From contig NC_081408.1 of the NCBI RefSeq assembly GCF_030272615.1, positions 61,932,614 through 61,996,613 of the forward strand: a stretch of DNA of 64,000 nucleotides, read 5' to 3'. Origin of the DNA: Cryptomeria japonica. Taxonomy: Eukaryota > Streptophyta > Pinopsida > Cupressales > Cupressaceae. The translations under genes and the position numbers were made by a program. Positions 1 through 12,081 of the stretch are shown in pieces. Each line of letters starts with the position of its first letter. Position 1 is the first letter of the stretch. The notes below the pieces were generated by a model. That model searched no databases and was not told where the DNA came from. It was given only the letters and a program-made list of their open reading frames with translations.

Positions 1-1189
1 ATTATATTCCAACTTCCATAGGTGAGGTGTCATTCTTCATGGTTTTGATGTAATCTCTGCTTTCCCTTTGAAAATATGTTTTTCAGTAGTTCGATACTTA
101 TGATTTATGTGGAGGAAGTGCCTATACTCATCAAACACCTTCTTTTCTAAACTTGTTGAATGACGAGATTTCATCTTTGAACCACAAACTGGACATGCAA
201 ATTTTGCCTTTATTTGAAGACCTACAAGATCATGTATAATTGGATTAAATATGTTAATTTTAATAATTATATATATTGAATGGATTTTTAAAAAAAAATT
301 CATGATTTATACTTTAAAAATGTAAACATTATTAAAGTGTGCAAGTTGAACATTATAACATACCACAAAAATGTGCTAGCCCTAAGGCATCATGAATTGT
401 CCATACAAGCATTGCATGGAATTGAAATTTACTTTGTCCTATTGGTCTAGAGACATCATACATAGTGACACCATTCCATAACTCCAGCAACCCATCGATA
501 AGAGGCTCGATATATACATTCATATCTTTAACTTGGTACTTACCTAGTTGAATGAACAAAAACATTACATAATTATTATAACCATTTTATTGCAATATAT
601 ATAATTTAATGTACATGGCTATAAAATGAAAAAAAAACCTGGAACAATCATTGCCAACATTATGTGCTCCCTCTTTATTGACATCCATGGAGGAATGTTA
701 TTATTGATAACAAGAACATGCCACAACGAGTAAATAGATCTTAGCTCTCCAAATGGATTGACACCCTCCACTGCCAATGAAAGCCTGAGAGTATGAGGTT
801 CTTCTTTAAATTATGGCCACTTTTCCTCTATGTCCGTAAATGCAGAACCATCCATAGGCATTCGAAGAATTTCAACTTGACTTCTATTGCGTGCATGGTA
901 ATCCATAAATTATGCCAAGCTTTCACACCTAAATAATCATTGCAAACGTGGAATAATGGGAATATCACTAAGAACCTTGTGAGGCTCTTTTTTTGTTAGT
1001 TGATCTGTTTGATATCTACTGATATGACATTTAGGGAATTTTGTTGCAAATTCATTTTGTTTATGATATATAATATGATCGTTGGGACATGCATCTATTT
1101 CTTGATACTCCATTCCAATATCTTTCATAATGGTAGATAATTCTCGATATGAGCGAGGTAGAATATTTGATGGTTGTAAAAAAAATCAC
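1..1189 (-). pseudogene. CACTA (En/Spm) transposase tnp2, 3' part (exons 3-5, runs off window)
   Basis: This is the central part of a TNP2-type transposase, the enzyme that moves CACTA DNA transposons. Successive minus-strand blocks match the family by eye: an ILPRSYREL..DACPND block (about 1170-1080), EGVNPFGELRSIYSLW and NNIPPW (about 780-670), DMNVYIEPLIDGLLELWNG (about 530-470), and FACPVCGSKMKSRHS with FDEYRHFL (about 210-110). Exons can be placed from splice sites: exon 3 starts at 1189 after an AG, exon 4 is about 543-364 (CAACTAG acceptor, GTATGT donor), and exon 5 starts at 221 (TTGTAG acceptor). A stop near the start of exon 3 and a TGA near position 37 show decay. The N-terminal exons lie at 14536-15247, displaced by the Copia-1 insertion. 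The family call is firm; the exon edges are inferred. Confidence 0.85.
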
Positions 1190-1269
1190 CTATCAATCTA
1201 GAACAAAAAAAATAATTTGTTAATATAAAGATTATTAATGGTACATATTTCACCTTTTATTTACTAGTG

Positions 1270-1274
1270 ATGAA
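1270..1274. repeat. Target-site duplication of Copia-1 (left), ATGAA
   Basis: ATGAA precedes the 5' LTR and recurs directly after the 3' LTR at 14487-14491. Five bases is the usual duplication length for copia integrases. Confidence 0.85.
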
Positions 1275-2006
1275 TTTTGGCAAATGCACACTCCAATGAG
1301 AAATTGTAGGTGATTGAAGGTATTGTCATTGATGACAACCTTACAATCTTATAGAACCACCAAGCACAGGCATCGGCAAAGATGATTACTGGCACCCCAG
1401 CCAACGAGATTTTATTTTGTATTTAATTGTAAATTCTTTTTGTAAGCTGATAAGGCGAATTGTAATAGGACTCATATAAGTATGAGATCTTGTAGATCAT
1501 TTGTGTAAGTAAGTATGGAATGTAATAGGAAGACGCAAATATTAAGGCAAATTGTGGAATAAGGTTTATGAAAGTTGTATGAGCTTAAATCGGTACTGAA
1601 CTTGACATAGCAGATGCTGAACCAAAGCAGTACATGATATTGGATCCACATAATCCATTTTTGTAAGTCAGTGAGACTTCCCTTTTTGTAATTAAGTAGT
1701 GAGCTTTAGGCAGTTGGCCTTCTTGCATGTGCAAGCCCCTATTGTAAGTAATATTCAATTATTGGCTAGTGAGTGAATATTGTGGGTTACAAATCCCACC
1801 AAAGTTTTTCCCACACTGGGTTTCCTCATTAAAAATATTGTGTTATGGTGTGCTTTCTATGTTGTGGTTATTGATCTTATTTATTGCATTATTTCTGGTT
1901 TACCAGTACACTATTTTGGAATGCAATTTGTTTAATAAGTTTAAAAAATCTATTAACCGCAAGATACTGATTCACCCCCCTCTTAGTATCTTTGGGAATC
2001 CTAATA
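1275..2006 (+). repeat. 5' LTR of Copia-1
   Basis: It matches 13757-14486 almost end to end, beginning at the shared CACACTCCAATGAG segment and ending in CACCCCCCTCTTAGTATCTT plus a short tail. The terminal dinucleotides have mutated (start TT, end TA). An open frame that starts inside the LTR at 1769 is an LTR by-product, not a gene. Confidence 0.9.
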
Positions 2007-2008
2007 AT

Positions 2009-2020
2009 TGGTATCAGAGC
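2009..2020 (+). promoter_or_regulatory. Primer-binding site of Copia-1
   Basis: TGGTATCAGAGC is complementary to the 3' end of plant initiator methionine tRNA. It lies two bases after the 5' LTR, as expected for first-strand priming in copia elements. Confidence 0.9.
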
Positions 2021-2071
2021 CTGGTCCTCTATTTTCAAAATCCTAATAGCTTGAGGAAGATTCTGACACCG

Positions 2072-3114
2072 GTACAGATGGAAAACCTAAGAAAGAAATT
2101 GGAAACAACTCTTGGAGATTATGATGCAGAAAAATTGAAAAATATGAAACTTGAAGATGATCTAAAGGCTGTACAGGAAATCATTCAAGGACTTCAAGAA
2201 AATCTCACTATTGCTAGGAATAAAAGAAGAGAACTTCATGAGAAGATATAGAGTGATGATGATGAAAAAAAAACTCTTAATGATCTTGTAAGCAAGATGA
2301 AGCAAGAAAACATGGCCTTGAGGAATGAGATGCAAGATATGACTATGAAGATTTGTAAAGACATTGAAGACCAAAAAAAGAATGAAGAGGACTTGACTAG
2401 GAGAATCAATGATGCTGGAAATGAAAATATAAGACTTGGTCATGAAAATGATATGTTAAAAATAAATATGATTCACTTGGAGCATGAGAAAATAGAACTC
2501 ATGAGACAGAAAGATTTCTTAGAAAATGAGTTGGCTACTAGAAATCAACACAAGGAGAAATTCAAGAAAAGCTCAGAAGAACTTGATGACATGCTGAAAA
2601 ATTAGAAACCTAATGGAGATACTAATGGGCTCGGCTTTGAAGTTGGTGAAAGCTTTGGTACTACAAACATCATGATCACAATAAACTGGTAAGACAACCT
2701 AATGCCTACAAATTTAATGGGAAATTCTTTAATTGCAAGAAGTATGGTCATAGAGAAAATCAGTGTAGATATAGAAACTATCTGTACATCAATGCACCCA
2801 CCGGTCAATGTTCTAAATGCAACAAAATTGGTCATAATTCAAAAAACTACAGAATGAATGTAAGATGTTATGTTTGTGGAATATTTGGACACTTCTCTAG
2901 TCAATGTAAAACACATACCGGCATAGGATATGGAAAAGCTATTCAGAAAAATAATGTGACTTGTTATGCTTGTAACAAGATTGGACATATTGCAAAATTT
3001 TGTAGAAGTAAGGCAGCATTGACAAACAACAAAGGACCTAGTATGAAAGGTAAAGAGAAGGTTGAAAAAGTAAAGAAAGAATTTTTAAAACAATGGATTA
3101 GAAAGTCGGATTAG
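2072..3114 (+). pseudogene. Gag-like coiled-coil and zinc-knuckle protein of Copia-1
   Basis: The frame opens at 2072 (MENLRKKLETTLGDYD) just after the primer-binding site. The first part is strongly charged and heptad-like (about 2072-2605), predicted to be coiled coil. The downstream part holds zinc-knuckle motifs: CKKYGHRENQC (about 2733-2765), CSKCNKIGHNSKNY with its last Cys lost (about 2815-2855), CYVCGIFGHFSSQC (about 2866-2907) and CYACNKIGHIAKFC (about 2962-3003). CCHC knuckles bind nucleic acid and are typical of Gag nucleocapsid. Stops at 2249-2251 and 2603-2605 and at least one frame change break it. The canonical copia Gag core (UBN2 type) is not obvious, so Gag-like is as far as I go. 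Confidence 0.65.
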
Positions 3115-3490
3115 AATGTTAATGAAGATATTCCTTTACTGGTAGAACAGAGCATTACCCACCGGCAGGAGATTCTTTATCTAACTGAAAATAATTCCCT
3201 TGGGGGTATGGCACCAAATTGAAAAACATGCTAGTCTACCCTCGGTTGATGGTGAGAAGTTGAATTACTTCTTTACTGCCAGATGTGTTAAGTTTCACTT
3301 ATTCGGATGGAATTTAATGTGGTAGTTGAAGGAAATGACATTATAAAGCAAGTGTTTTTCACTCTTTTTCATTCATCGAGCATTCAAAACTCATTAGAGT
3401 GCAAAAAATCCGAGCGAAGGTATCCATAGCGAGAAGTGAAGCAAATCATTCAAGCATTCAAACATGAAGGTAGATTAAGGTATTTATAAA
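3115..3490. other. Spacer between the two Copia-1 ORFs
   Basis: 376 bases without a usable frame. A purine-rich leader (about 3385-3480) precedes the ATG at 3491. It could be a leader of the second ORF, but no TATA box or splice site is convincing. Confidence 0.4.
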
Positions 3491-5550
3491 ATGGCTTCCT
3501 CCTCTGCACTTGAATTCATTGCAAACCCTACTGTAATTGAAGTGATTAAACGCCCTAGGCCCATATTTAAAATCATTCCCGAAGTAGCGAAGAAGGATGA
3601 TACCGTAGGAGCATTTTCTAAAATACCCAAAGGAGTTGCTTATGCTGAGGATCCTAGAATTTACATACATTGTCATATTGAATAACTAGGTGCTGATGAG
3701 ATTATGAATATGTATAGGACAGTAATATGTGATGAAAAAGGTAATGTAAAACCGGAACACAAGATAATTGAAACCATAGGTTTTGTGGAGATACTTAGCA
3801 TTATTGATTTTCCCAAAGAAGTTATAAGGATTGTATTGAGTAAAGTTCATGGGGAGTTCTTTTGGCTAGATTCCATTCAGAAGATAACAAAAGAAGCAGT
3901 TAGGGTAGCGATAGGCTTACCTTCCATTGGTAGCAAGCTTGACAGACTAAAAAGGTTCCAAGTGACACTGTAATGACCCTAACTGGCACAACCTTTGACA
4001 AGAGATCCATAAGGGTCAATGATGTAAAGGATATCAATGTAAGATTCATTAGCATAATTCTTGGATACAAAACTACACATGCCAATAGATAAAACTATGT
4101 TTCTAGTTTATGTATCAAGAGTGCTTATGAATTAGTAAATAGTAATGCAAAGATTGCCATTTGTGAGTGGTTAAAAGATGAGCTAATAGACAATCTGAAG
4201 AAACTTAAGGGTGACAAGAAAGGCACATTGAGATTTGGTAACCTACTTGTATGTCTATTGTTGTATATCACCAAGGAAGTTCCCAATATTGGTAGAAAGG
4301 ATTTTGGATTTGACATTCTGATAGGAAAACAACTTTTGGATATTCTTAATAAAATGGGAGATGATAGGGAGAATAACATAATTGAACACTTTCAGGCACT
4401 AAAGGCTAGAATGAAAATTAGGGAAAGACTATCTCAATCCATAGTTGATAAATATCAAAATGAGATATGTTTTGTTATAAAGAAGGATGAAATCTGAATG
4501 GAGGCAATGGTTCCGAGGATAGTTCGGGTTACAGAGATGGGTTATGAGTTTGATGAGAACATAATAGAGACTTATGCAAAATCACTTCTAGAAGCCCCTA
4601 AAGAACCAACAGAGGAAGTATTTGGAAATGCAAAAACCATTGAAAGCAAAGTTCAATCACAAAAGCGAATAAAGAAAATAGAACAAACAATTAGAAAGAC
4701 AACCAGACAGGCAAAGGAAATTAAGGAAGATATATTGAATATGACAGGTATTAAGGAGAGCGACTTAGAAGGATTACAACTAGAAACACATCTTTCACCG
4801 GTTGGTACCTCCTCTCATAGTGAAATACCTATTGAATTCAAAAGGGTAGTAAGAAAAAGAAAACCTTCACCGGTACTCATTCCTACACCCAAGAGAACAA
4901 GACAGAAACAACAAGCAACAAGGCCTTCAACAAAGAAAACAACACCCAAGAAGAAAAAGATAAAAAAAGTTGTCCCTCCCTTAGACAACCTTTTGAATGA
5001 AATAACTAAAGATGGAAACTTGTCAAATATCAGCAAGTTGTATAACACATTCAATAATGAAGAAAAGGAAAGCATAGAAAATAGTGTTATCCTACACTTA
5101 GATATTTATAAGAAATTCCTGATAGAAGTTGTAGATGACTTTCCAAGTGACTTGTATAGAAGGTTAGGTACAAAAAGGTTAGCAATTGTGGAACTAGATA
5201 AAAAGATTAAGGTAGAGAAACTACTTGCATTTCACCCAGTAAGATTAGCAGAAGAGATTGATGAACTGATAAGTGTAGAAAACAGGATTGTATTTTCCAC
5301 TAGTTATCAGCATGTAGCATTAATGGCTAGTAGAGTAAATGAGATCACTAAAGAGATAGCGGACAAATGGGATATCTTCTTTGTAGAGAAGGAAAAACAA
5401 GAAGAACTTAAATGACCAAAGAATTTCAAAGTATATCAAAAGGAAAATGAAAAAGATAAAGGTAAAGGCAAGGTAGGTGGCCCTTCGAGCATAAAAATAA
5501 CATATAACTTGCCCCCATCTCCTAATTCTCAATCGAAACAAACTGTTGCT
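3491..5550 (+). pseudogene. Copia-1 second ORF, N-terminal part (PMD-like, unknown function)
   Basis: This is the first part of a long frame interrupted by Copia-2. It starts MASSSALEFIANPTVIEV. At about 3800-3940 it has a hydrophobic-helical block ending ITKEAVRVAIGLPSIG, which recalls the T..DV...LGLP pattern of plant mobile domains. A lysine-rich stretch (about 4840-4970) resembles a nuclear-localisation or DNA-binding tail. Breaks seen: TAA at 3683-3685 and 3971-3973, one frame change between 3974 and 4228, TGA at 4495-4497, and TGA at 5413-5415. After 5415 the same frame stays open to the Copia-2 insertion and resumes at 12082. No enzyme motif is visible. The PMD resemblance is weak and by eye only. 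Confidence 0.55.
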
Positions 5551-5555
5551 ACACC
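5551..5555. repeat. Target-site duplication of Copia-2 (left), ACACC
   Basis: ACACC here and ATACC at 12077-12081 differ by one base. Removing Copia-2 plus one duplicate rejoins the host ORF in frame, which supports these exact edges. Confidence 0.8.
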
Positions 5556-7165
5556 TGATAACTCAATGATGAACCACTAGTACCAAATCGGTACTGAGAG
5601 GGGGGGGGGTGAATCAGTACAAAAACAAATACAGTCCAAAACCGGTTTGACAACAAATACTCTAGATGACTGACAAACAGGGATATTGGTTAAAATAGAG
5701 TGCAACTGGTAACATCCAGTACAGCTCAAACAGTCATAAATCGGTCACTCACTAAGCTTTCCTCTTAGCTCAATACTATAGTACCATTACACTCTCATGC
5801 ATGAACAGGTAAACTAACATCAGATCTTCATAACAGTGAGTTCAATATGTTTTATAGACAGGCATAAAACATAGAACCATCATATGCTCAATAGGTAAAA
5901 ACAAAGCATCACAAGATAAAACCATTACACATGGCACACATATTTTTCACGTGGAAACCCAACTGGGAAAAACCACAGTGCGGATGAATACCCACAAGTT
6001 TCTTTTGAACTCTTTTGAAGTCCGCTCTATTAGGAGCCTTGTCCGGTTAAAGACATTACAATAGGTTCTGCTAGGAACCGATCCTGTTAGGGATCACCCA
6101 GTTAAGGGATGGCTATAATACCCGGTTAAGGGTTAAACCCGGTTAGGGTTACCTTGTTAGAGGATTTCAAGAACTCAATAGCTAAAGGATCTCCAGAGCT
6201 CTATATCTTCTCAAAACTCATTAACCTCGAGTTACCCTGTTAAGGGATTTGAATCAAGCCTATTAAGACTACCCTATTAAGGGATTTTGCATCAAGCCTA
6301 GTTAAGGCTACCCTGTTAAGGGATTTCGCAACTATTGAAGTAGTTAAAGATCAACAGGAATTACAATGATCTGATAACAACACTCAATGCTAATGCAGAT
6401 CCGTTTTGTCTCCTCTTCTCCTTCTGCACATTCACTTTGTAGGTATCTCTTCTCTCCTTTGGTCTAGCAAGAATCGCGTATCACTCACCTTGGATACATA
6501 CTCACAAATCTTGCCAACAACCTTAGAAAAAAACACAACATCAAGCTTATAGGAAATAGATAGGTCGATAGCAAAAACCCTAAACCCTAAACCTGTTAGG
6601 TTAAGCAATTCAAGTGGTTCAATCCTGACCATTGAATCATACTGTATTAAATGCAACAATCTTGAATTGATCTCAAGACATTCTCCATTTTCCATTCTCC
6701 ATCAATGTCATGGCAGCTGATAACCCATCACGCGTTATCAACATTTAATAGACTTCGCACATTCCTGAGGTAGATAGGAATAGTCTTCTTCATGCAAGAT
6801 CCTTCATGCACACAGAGCTTACGTGGCAGCATGATCTGTTCTCCATTATACTGCTAACTCATCACATAAAGATCACTGATTGAGTCACATAGGCTTGAGG
6901 TACTCCAACCAAAAATCCTGAAGTGGAAACTACCTACCAACTGGTAGTCACACAATGCTTCCATGTGTTGGTTTCCATAACTGCATGCCAGTTCATCTTT
7001 AACAAATATGCCGCTTTACTTTGGCATATAAACCGATTCATACATATGTTGGTTACTCTCTCTTTTCACCTATCACATGTGCCGGTTCACACCATGTCAC
7101 ATATTGACATCAATGACAACATACAATATCATTATGTCTTTATTCTAATTCACATAATGCCAACA
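5556..7165 (-). repeat. 3' LTR of Copia-2
   Basis: In element orientation it starts TGTTGGCATTATGTG at 7165, directly after the purine tract AAAGGGGGAGAT, and ends ATCA at 5556. The last part contains a G/C homopolymer block (TGAGAGGGGGGGGGTGAATC on the plus strand, near 5595-5615) shared with the other copia LTRs here. The part 6429-7165 is repeated at 11339-12076. Confidence 0.85.
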
Positions 7166-7330
7166 ATCTCCCCCTTTGGCATTGATGGCAATGTAGAAAG
7201 ATATCTTCTCCGCTTCACATCTTCTCCCCCATTTGCTGCAGATATCTTTTCGCTTCACTCCTTCTCCCCCTTTGACAATAATGCCAAAGTGGAGGCACAA
7301 GCATCTCTATTCCATTATGCTGCTCCCCCT
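7166..7330 (-). promoter_or_regulatory. Polypurine tract and upstream PPT-like array of Copia-2
   Basis: The functional tract abuts the 3' LTR (plus-strand CTCCCCCTTTGG at about 7168-7179). Further C5 tracts occur at 7221-7230, 7261-7273 and 7321-7330. They read AGGGGG on the coding strand. Confidence 0.7.
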
Positions 7331-8903
7331 GAGGAGTAGCATCCTTCAACACATCAATCAACTCCTGAAGGGGCAATACCCCTAATTCACCTCTTAAGTG
7401 CACATATGTAGTCTTTGGGAGAGGCTTGGTGAATATGTCTGCTAACTGCTCCTTACTGGAAACATGTTCTAGTGCAATCTCCTTATTTTGAACCTTTTCC
7501 CTCAAGAAATGATACTTAAGCTCAAAATGCTTGGGTCTAGAATGTAAAACTGGATTCTTTGATATATTGATAGCACTTGTGTTATCACAGAATATACTTA
7601 CCAGTTTAGATACAGGGATCTTGAAGCCTTCCAGTACATGCTTCATCCAAATTGTCTGAGTGTAGTTCATGAAAGTTGCAACATACTCCGCTTCTGCTAT
7701 AGACTGAGAGATACAACTCTTCTTTTTACTCATCCATGAGACCAGTCTACCACTAAGAAAGAATGCACCACCGGTTGTGCTTTTCCATTCATCCACATTA
7801 CTTGCCCAATCAGCATCTGTGAACACTTTCATATTGAAATCATTGTTGTATGGGTACCACAATCCATAGTTAATTGTTCCCTTTAGATACCTAAGAATCC
7901 GCCTGACTGTAATCAAGTGGGACTCTCTGGGACTCTTCTGGACCCTTGCAGTAATGCCAACTGCATGTACAATATCTGGTCTATTATGCACTACATAATG
8001 CAACTTACCAATCATTGATCTGTATTCCTTCTCATCAACCAGTGCGGAATCATCCTCTTTTGTCAATTTGTAACCAGTCACCATTGGTGTACCAACCGGT
8101 TTGCTATCTTCCATGCCAAAGGTCTTCAATACCTCTTTGACATATTTGGACTAAGTGATAAAGATTCCATCTTTCATCTGTTGGATTTGCAGTCCAATGA
8201 AGAACTTAATCTCCCCTATGAGTGACATCTCAAACTCTTTCTTCATCTCATCAGCAAACTCATGACTCATCTTGTCATCTCCTCCAAAGATAATGTTGTC
8301 AACAAAAACCTCACAGATCAGGATCTAGTCTCCTTCATATTTCAAGTAGATATTGCTATCTTCACTTGTTCTCTCAAATCCAATATTCACAAGATGGGAA
8401 TGTAGGCACTCATACCATGCCCTAGGTGCTTGTTTTAGACCATATAAGGTTTTATGTAGCCTGCACAACATATCACTGTCTTCAGATAGGGAAAACTCAT
8501 CTGGTTGCTCTATATATACCTCCTCTTCAAGTACACCATTTAGGAATGCATATTTTACATCCATTTGATATACTTTGAACCTTTTAAAAGCTACATATGC
8601 AAGAAGCATACGAACTCCTTCCAATCTGGCTATAGGAGCAAAGGTTTCTCCATAGTCTTCTCCTTCTTCTTGAGCATATCCTTTGCACACCAATTTGGCT
8701 TTATTCCTAATCACTGTGCCATCCTCATTCAACTTGTTTTTGAACACCCATTTGGTGCCAATAACATTTTTATGCTCTGGTTTGGGTACTAAAGACCATG
8801 TACCATTTTTCTCTATCTGGTCAAGTTCCTCTTCCATTGCCTTGATCCAGTTTTCATCTTTATGAGCCTCTTTGAATGATTTAGGCTCAAATTCAGAGAT
8901 CAT
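7331..8903 (-). pseudogene. Copia-2 reverse transcriptase and RNase H
   Basis: The reverse transcriptase part (8903 downwards) has the copia signatures [26 protein letters not shown] and [13 protein letters not shown]. The active-site box reads FVDN instead of YVDD, so one catalytic Asp is gone. Stops occur at about 8325 and 8155. RNase H follows (8129-7331) with TDADWASNVDEWKSTTGG, AEAEYVA, DNTSAI and ADIFTKPL, so it keeps its acidic residues. Copies of these domains normally form one polyprotein with integrase upstream; here the frame is broken into pieces. The enzyme is inactive by inspection. Confidence 0.92.
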
Positions 8904-9029
8904 ACATGAGTTTTCTCTGATCTTTCTTCTTGTAAGGATTCCTGCATCCTTATCTCCTTTGATCTGCTTGGGATCATGATTCAGCTTGACATACCAAGGA
9001 ATGGTCTTAACTGGTTCTTCTTGCTTTTC

Positions 9030-10127
9030 TTATTCATCCTCATCTTCATTAGTATCAACATTCACCGGTTTAGGAACACTATTACTAGTACTTAGTTGAC
9101 TAACAAATGGTTCCCACAAGGTTGCAACTGGTTCATTTACAGCTTCCTCACTACTGGTTTCCTTAGTTTTCTCATAGGATTCATCAACTCTTACATTGAT
9201 ACTTTCCATAATTCTTTGAGTCCTATTGTTGTAGCACTTGAAAGCCTTACTCTTGGTGGAATATCCTAGAAATATTCTATCATCACATTTAACTTCAAAT
9301 TTACCCTGATGTTCACTCCTCTTGATGTAATATTTGCTACCGAATACCCTAAAGTAGCTAACCACAGGTGTCTTACCGATCCAATACTCATAAGGAGTTT
9401 TGTCCTTACCTTTCTTGATGAGTACCTGGTTCATAGTGTAGACTGCAGTGCCCACTTCTTCTCTCCAAAAGGTGTGAGCTACCTTTCCCTGAATCAACAT
9501 GGTTCTAGCTGCTTCAACCACAGTCTGGTTATTCCTCTCTGCTAGGCCATTCTGCTGTGGATTCCGAGGGGCAGATAGCTGTCTCTTGATGCCAAATTCT
9601 TCAAACTACTTGTTGAATTCACCAAAAGTGAATTCCACTCCTTGATTAGTTCTGAGACACTTGATCCTTTTAAGACTTTCCTTCTCCACTAATGCTCTAA
9701 AAGATTTGAATTTCCCAAAAGCTTCAGACTTGTCTTTCAAGAATGTGACCCACATCATTCTTGAGCAGTCATTAGTGAGGATCATGAAGTACCTATCACC
9801 CTGCACACTTCTAGTTTTCATAGGACCACACAAAGCAGTATGCACAAGATCAAGCAAGTTGTCACCAGTGAAAGATTTACCTTTAAAGGTTGAGGAAGAC
9901 ATCTTCCCCAATTGACACTCTCTACACAAGGTATTATCTAGTTTGTTTAGCACCGACAACCCTCTAACTGCCTTGATCTTACTAGCCTTCACAATGTTAT
10001 CAAAGTTTACATGGCAGAGTCTCCTATGCCATATCCAACTGTCATCAAGATTAGCCATAAGACATGTACTTACATTTGCATTCAGATGAAATAGGTTACC
10101 TTTGGTCTGCATATCGGTGGCCACCAA
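9030..10127 (-). pseudogene. Copia-2 integrase (GAG-pre-integrase, core and C-terminus)
   Basis: The zinc-binding part is visible (WHRRLCHVN ... CRECQLGKM, about 10035-9900). In the catalytic core the first Asp is replaced: the usual HTDLCGP reads HTALCGP. The second Asp is also replaced: LRTNQG instead of the usual LRTDRG. The Glu block NGLAERNN is retained (about 9555-9530), past a stop at 9606-9608. The C-terminal part contains YEYWIGKTPVVSYFRVFGS. Two of three catalytic acids are lost, so this integrase cannot be functional. Confidence 0.9.
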
Positions 10128-10196
10128 TTTACCATCTTTTCCTTTGATTCTGCAAACTCCATTCTTGAATTGCAGAGTGAGGCCACTGTCATTTAG

Positions 10197-10430
10197 CTAG
10201 GCAACACTTAAAAGGTTGTGTCTGAGACCATCAACCCAGTACACATTGTCAGCACTACTCTTTCCATTTAGAGAGATGGACCCTCTGCCTTTGACCATGC
10301 ATGGTGCATCATTGCCAAAGTGAACCACACCACCATCATACACCTCTAAGGATAGAAAATTGCTCCAGTCACTAGTCATATGGTGAGAACATCCACTGTC
10401 AATGATCCCCTCATTTGAATTATCAAACTA
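10197..10430 (-). pseudogene. Copia-2 aspartic protease
   Basis: The catalytic motif DSGCSHHMTSD reads at about 10405-10373, followed by VYWVDGLRHNLLSV near 10200, a standard copia protease C-terminal block. A stop lies just upstream of the catalytic motif and another at about 10196-10199. This domain would cut Gag-Pol in the virus-like particle. Confidence 0.85.
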
Positions 10431-10553
10431 GGAGACAAGAGCCTTCTTGTCTGCCACATCTTCCTTTACAGCAATAAACATAATGCCTTCATTCTCTTCA
10501 TCTTCTAATTCCTCATCTGTGACACCTTCATCAATTGCCACAAAACAGTTTCT

Positions 10554-11387
10554 CTAGTTTCCTCCTTTGAATTTCTTGAACCTTTCTGGTTTGTCCTTGT
10601 TATCACCATTAGGGTAGTTTATAGCAATATGTCCTATCTGGTTACAAGAAAAACATTTCAAAGGTAGCTTACCTTTGTATTTACCAGTTCCTTTAGGAAG
10701 CTTCTTGGCAAGTAGAGCTTCAAATGCCATCAGAATCTCCTCATCATTCATTTCTCTGCTCTGACTAGGTTCCCCACTAGTGCTAGCCTCCTTTCCTTTT
10801 CTAGATGGTATAGTAGAGGCTTTAAATGCCAATTCAGTCTTTTGAACACTACCATCAAAACTATTTAGCTCATAGGCTGTTAACTTGGATATGATGGAGT
10901 CCAAGGATACTTTAGACTTGTCTATTGATCTTAGCTCCTGAATAGCAGCAACCCTTATTGCATAGACCGACAACAAGGATCTTAGGAATTTACTTACCAG
11001 AGTGGAATCTTCTATTTTTCCACCTGCACTCTTGATTTCTCCAACAACCGTTTTGATTCTTATTTCATACTGCTAAATGGTTTCTCCTTCAACCATCCAC
11101 ATGTCTTCAAACTTCCCTCTCAGGCTTTCTTCCTTAGCCTATTTTGCATGCTCATCACCACCATAGATATTTTCAAGAGCATCCCATACCTCTTTGGGAT
11201 TTTCCTTGTCCTGAACATTAATAAACTTAATGTCAGATAGACTACTGATGAGGGCTTCCATGACTTGCCCATTTTCTTGTATCTCTCTCTTTTGGTCATC
11301 GGTGAGAGTACCGGTAGGAACAACATATACATTTTCAACATTCACTTTGTAGGTATCTCTTCTTTCCTTTGGTCTAGAAAGAATCAC
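10554..11387 (-). pseudogene. Copia-2 Gag, N-terminally truncated
   Basis: A UBN2-type copia Gag. TGTLTDDQKREIQENGQ and NPKEVWDALENIYGGDEH lie at about 11310-11140, then a broken stretch, then the C-terminal part with a CCHC-type knuckle reading CFSCNQIGHIAINYP, whose last Cys is replaced by Tyr. Upstream the Gag frame runs directly into LTR sequence at about 11339, so the natural N-terminus has been deleted together with the primer-binding site. Confidence 0.85.
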
Positions 11388-12076
11388 ATATCACTTCCCT
11401 TGGATACACACTCACAACTTTTGCAAACAACCTTAAAAAGAAACACAACATCGACCTTATAGGAAATAGACAGGTCGATAGCAAAAACCCTAAACCCTAA
11501 ATCTGTTAGGTTAAGCAATTCAAGCTCTTCAATCCTAACCATTGAATCATACTGCATTAAATGCAACAATCTTGAATTGATCTCAAGACATTCTCCATCA
11601 TCCATTCTCCATCGATTTCATGGCCACTGATAACCCATCACGCGCTATCACTGTTTGACAGACTTCACACATTCCCAAGGTAGATAGGAATAGTCTTCTT
11701 CATGCAAGATCCTTCATGTGCACAGAGCTTACATGGAAACATGATCTGTTCTCCATTATACTGCTAACTCATCACACAAAGATCACCGATTGAGTCACAT
11801 AGGATTGAGGTAACTTCAACTAGAAATCTTGAAGTGGAAACTACCTACCAACCGGTAGTCACACAATGCTTCCATGTGCCAGTTCCCATAACTGCATGCC
11901 GGTTCATCTTAAACAAATATGTTGCTTTACTTTGGCATATAAACTGGCTCATGCATATGCTGGTTCCTCTCTCTTTTCACCTATCACATGTGCCGATTCA
12001 CACCATATCACATATTGACATCAATGACAACATACAATATCATTATGTCTTTATTCTGGTTAACATAATGCCAACA
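11339..12076 (-). repeat. 5' LTR remnant of Copia-2
   Basis: It matches 6429-7165 of the 3' LTR. Similarity stops abruptly at ATTCACTTTGTAGG (11339-11353), where Gag coding sequence begins. About 870 bp of LTR plus leader are missing. Confidence 0.88.
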
Positions 12077-12081
12077 ATACC

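Larger units (their letters stand above)
5556..12076 (-). mobile_element. Copia-2: degenerate Ty1/copia element nested in Copia-1
   Basis: A minus-strand copia element with domain order Gag, protease, integrase, reverse transcriptase, RNase H (from high to low coordinates). Its 3' LTR is 5556-7165. Its 5' LTR survives only as 11339-12076, because the rest of that LTR, the primer-binding site and the start of gag are missing. The flanks are ACACC/ATACC. Nearly every catalytic motif carries substitutions and there are several stops, so the element is dead. It sits inside the second ORF of Copia-1. Confidence 0.92.

Noticed and set aside
2009-2020. tRNA gene fragment
   Set aside because: Only the 12 bases complementary to the tRNA 3' end are present, as expected for a primer-binding site.
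1769-2068. N-terminal part of the frame starting in the Copia-1 LTR, with hydrophobic segments
   Set aside because: It is LTR sequence (repeated at 14247 in the 3' LTR) and includes the primer-binding site; coding is more likely to begin at 2072.
6923-7339. Open plus-strand frame of 138 codons
   Set aside because: It lies antisense across the Copia-2 3' LTR and PPT region, and a similar frame recurs at 11834 only because the LTR is repeated.
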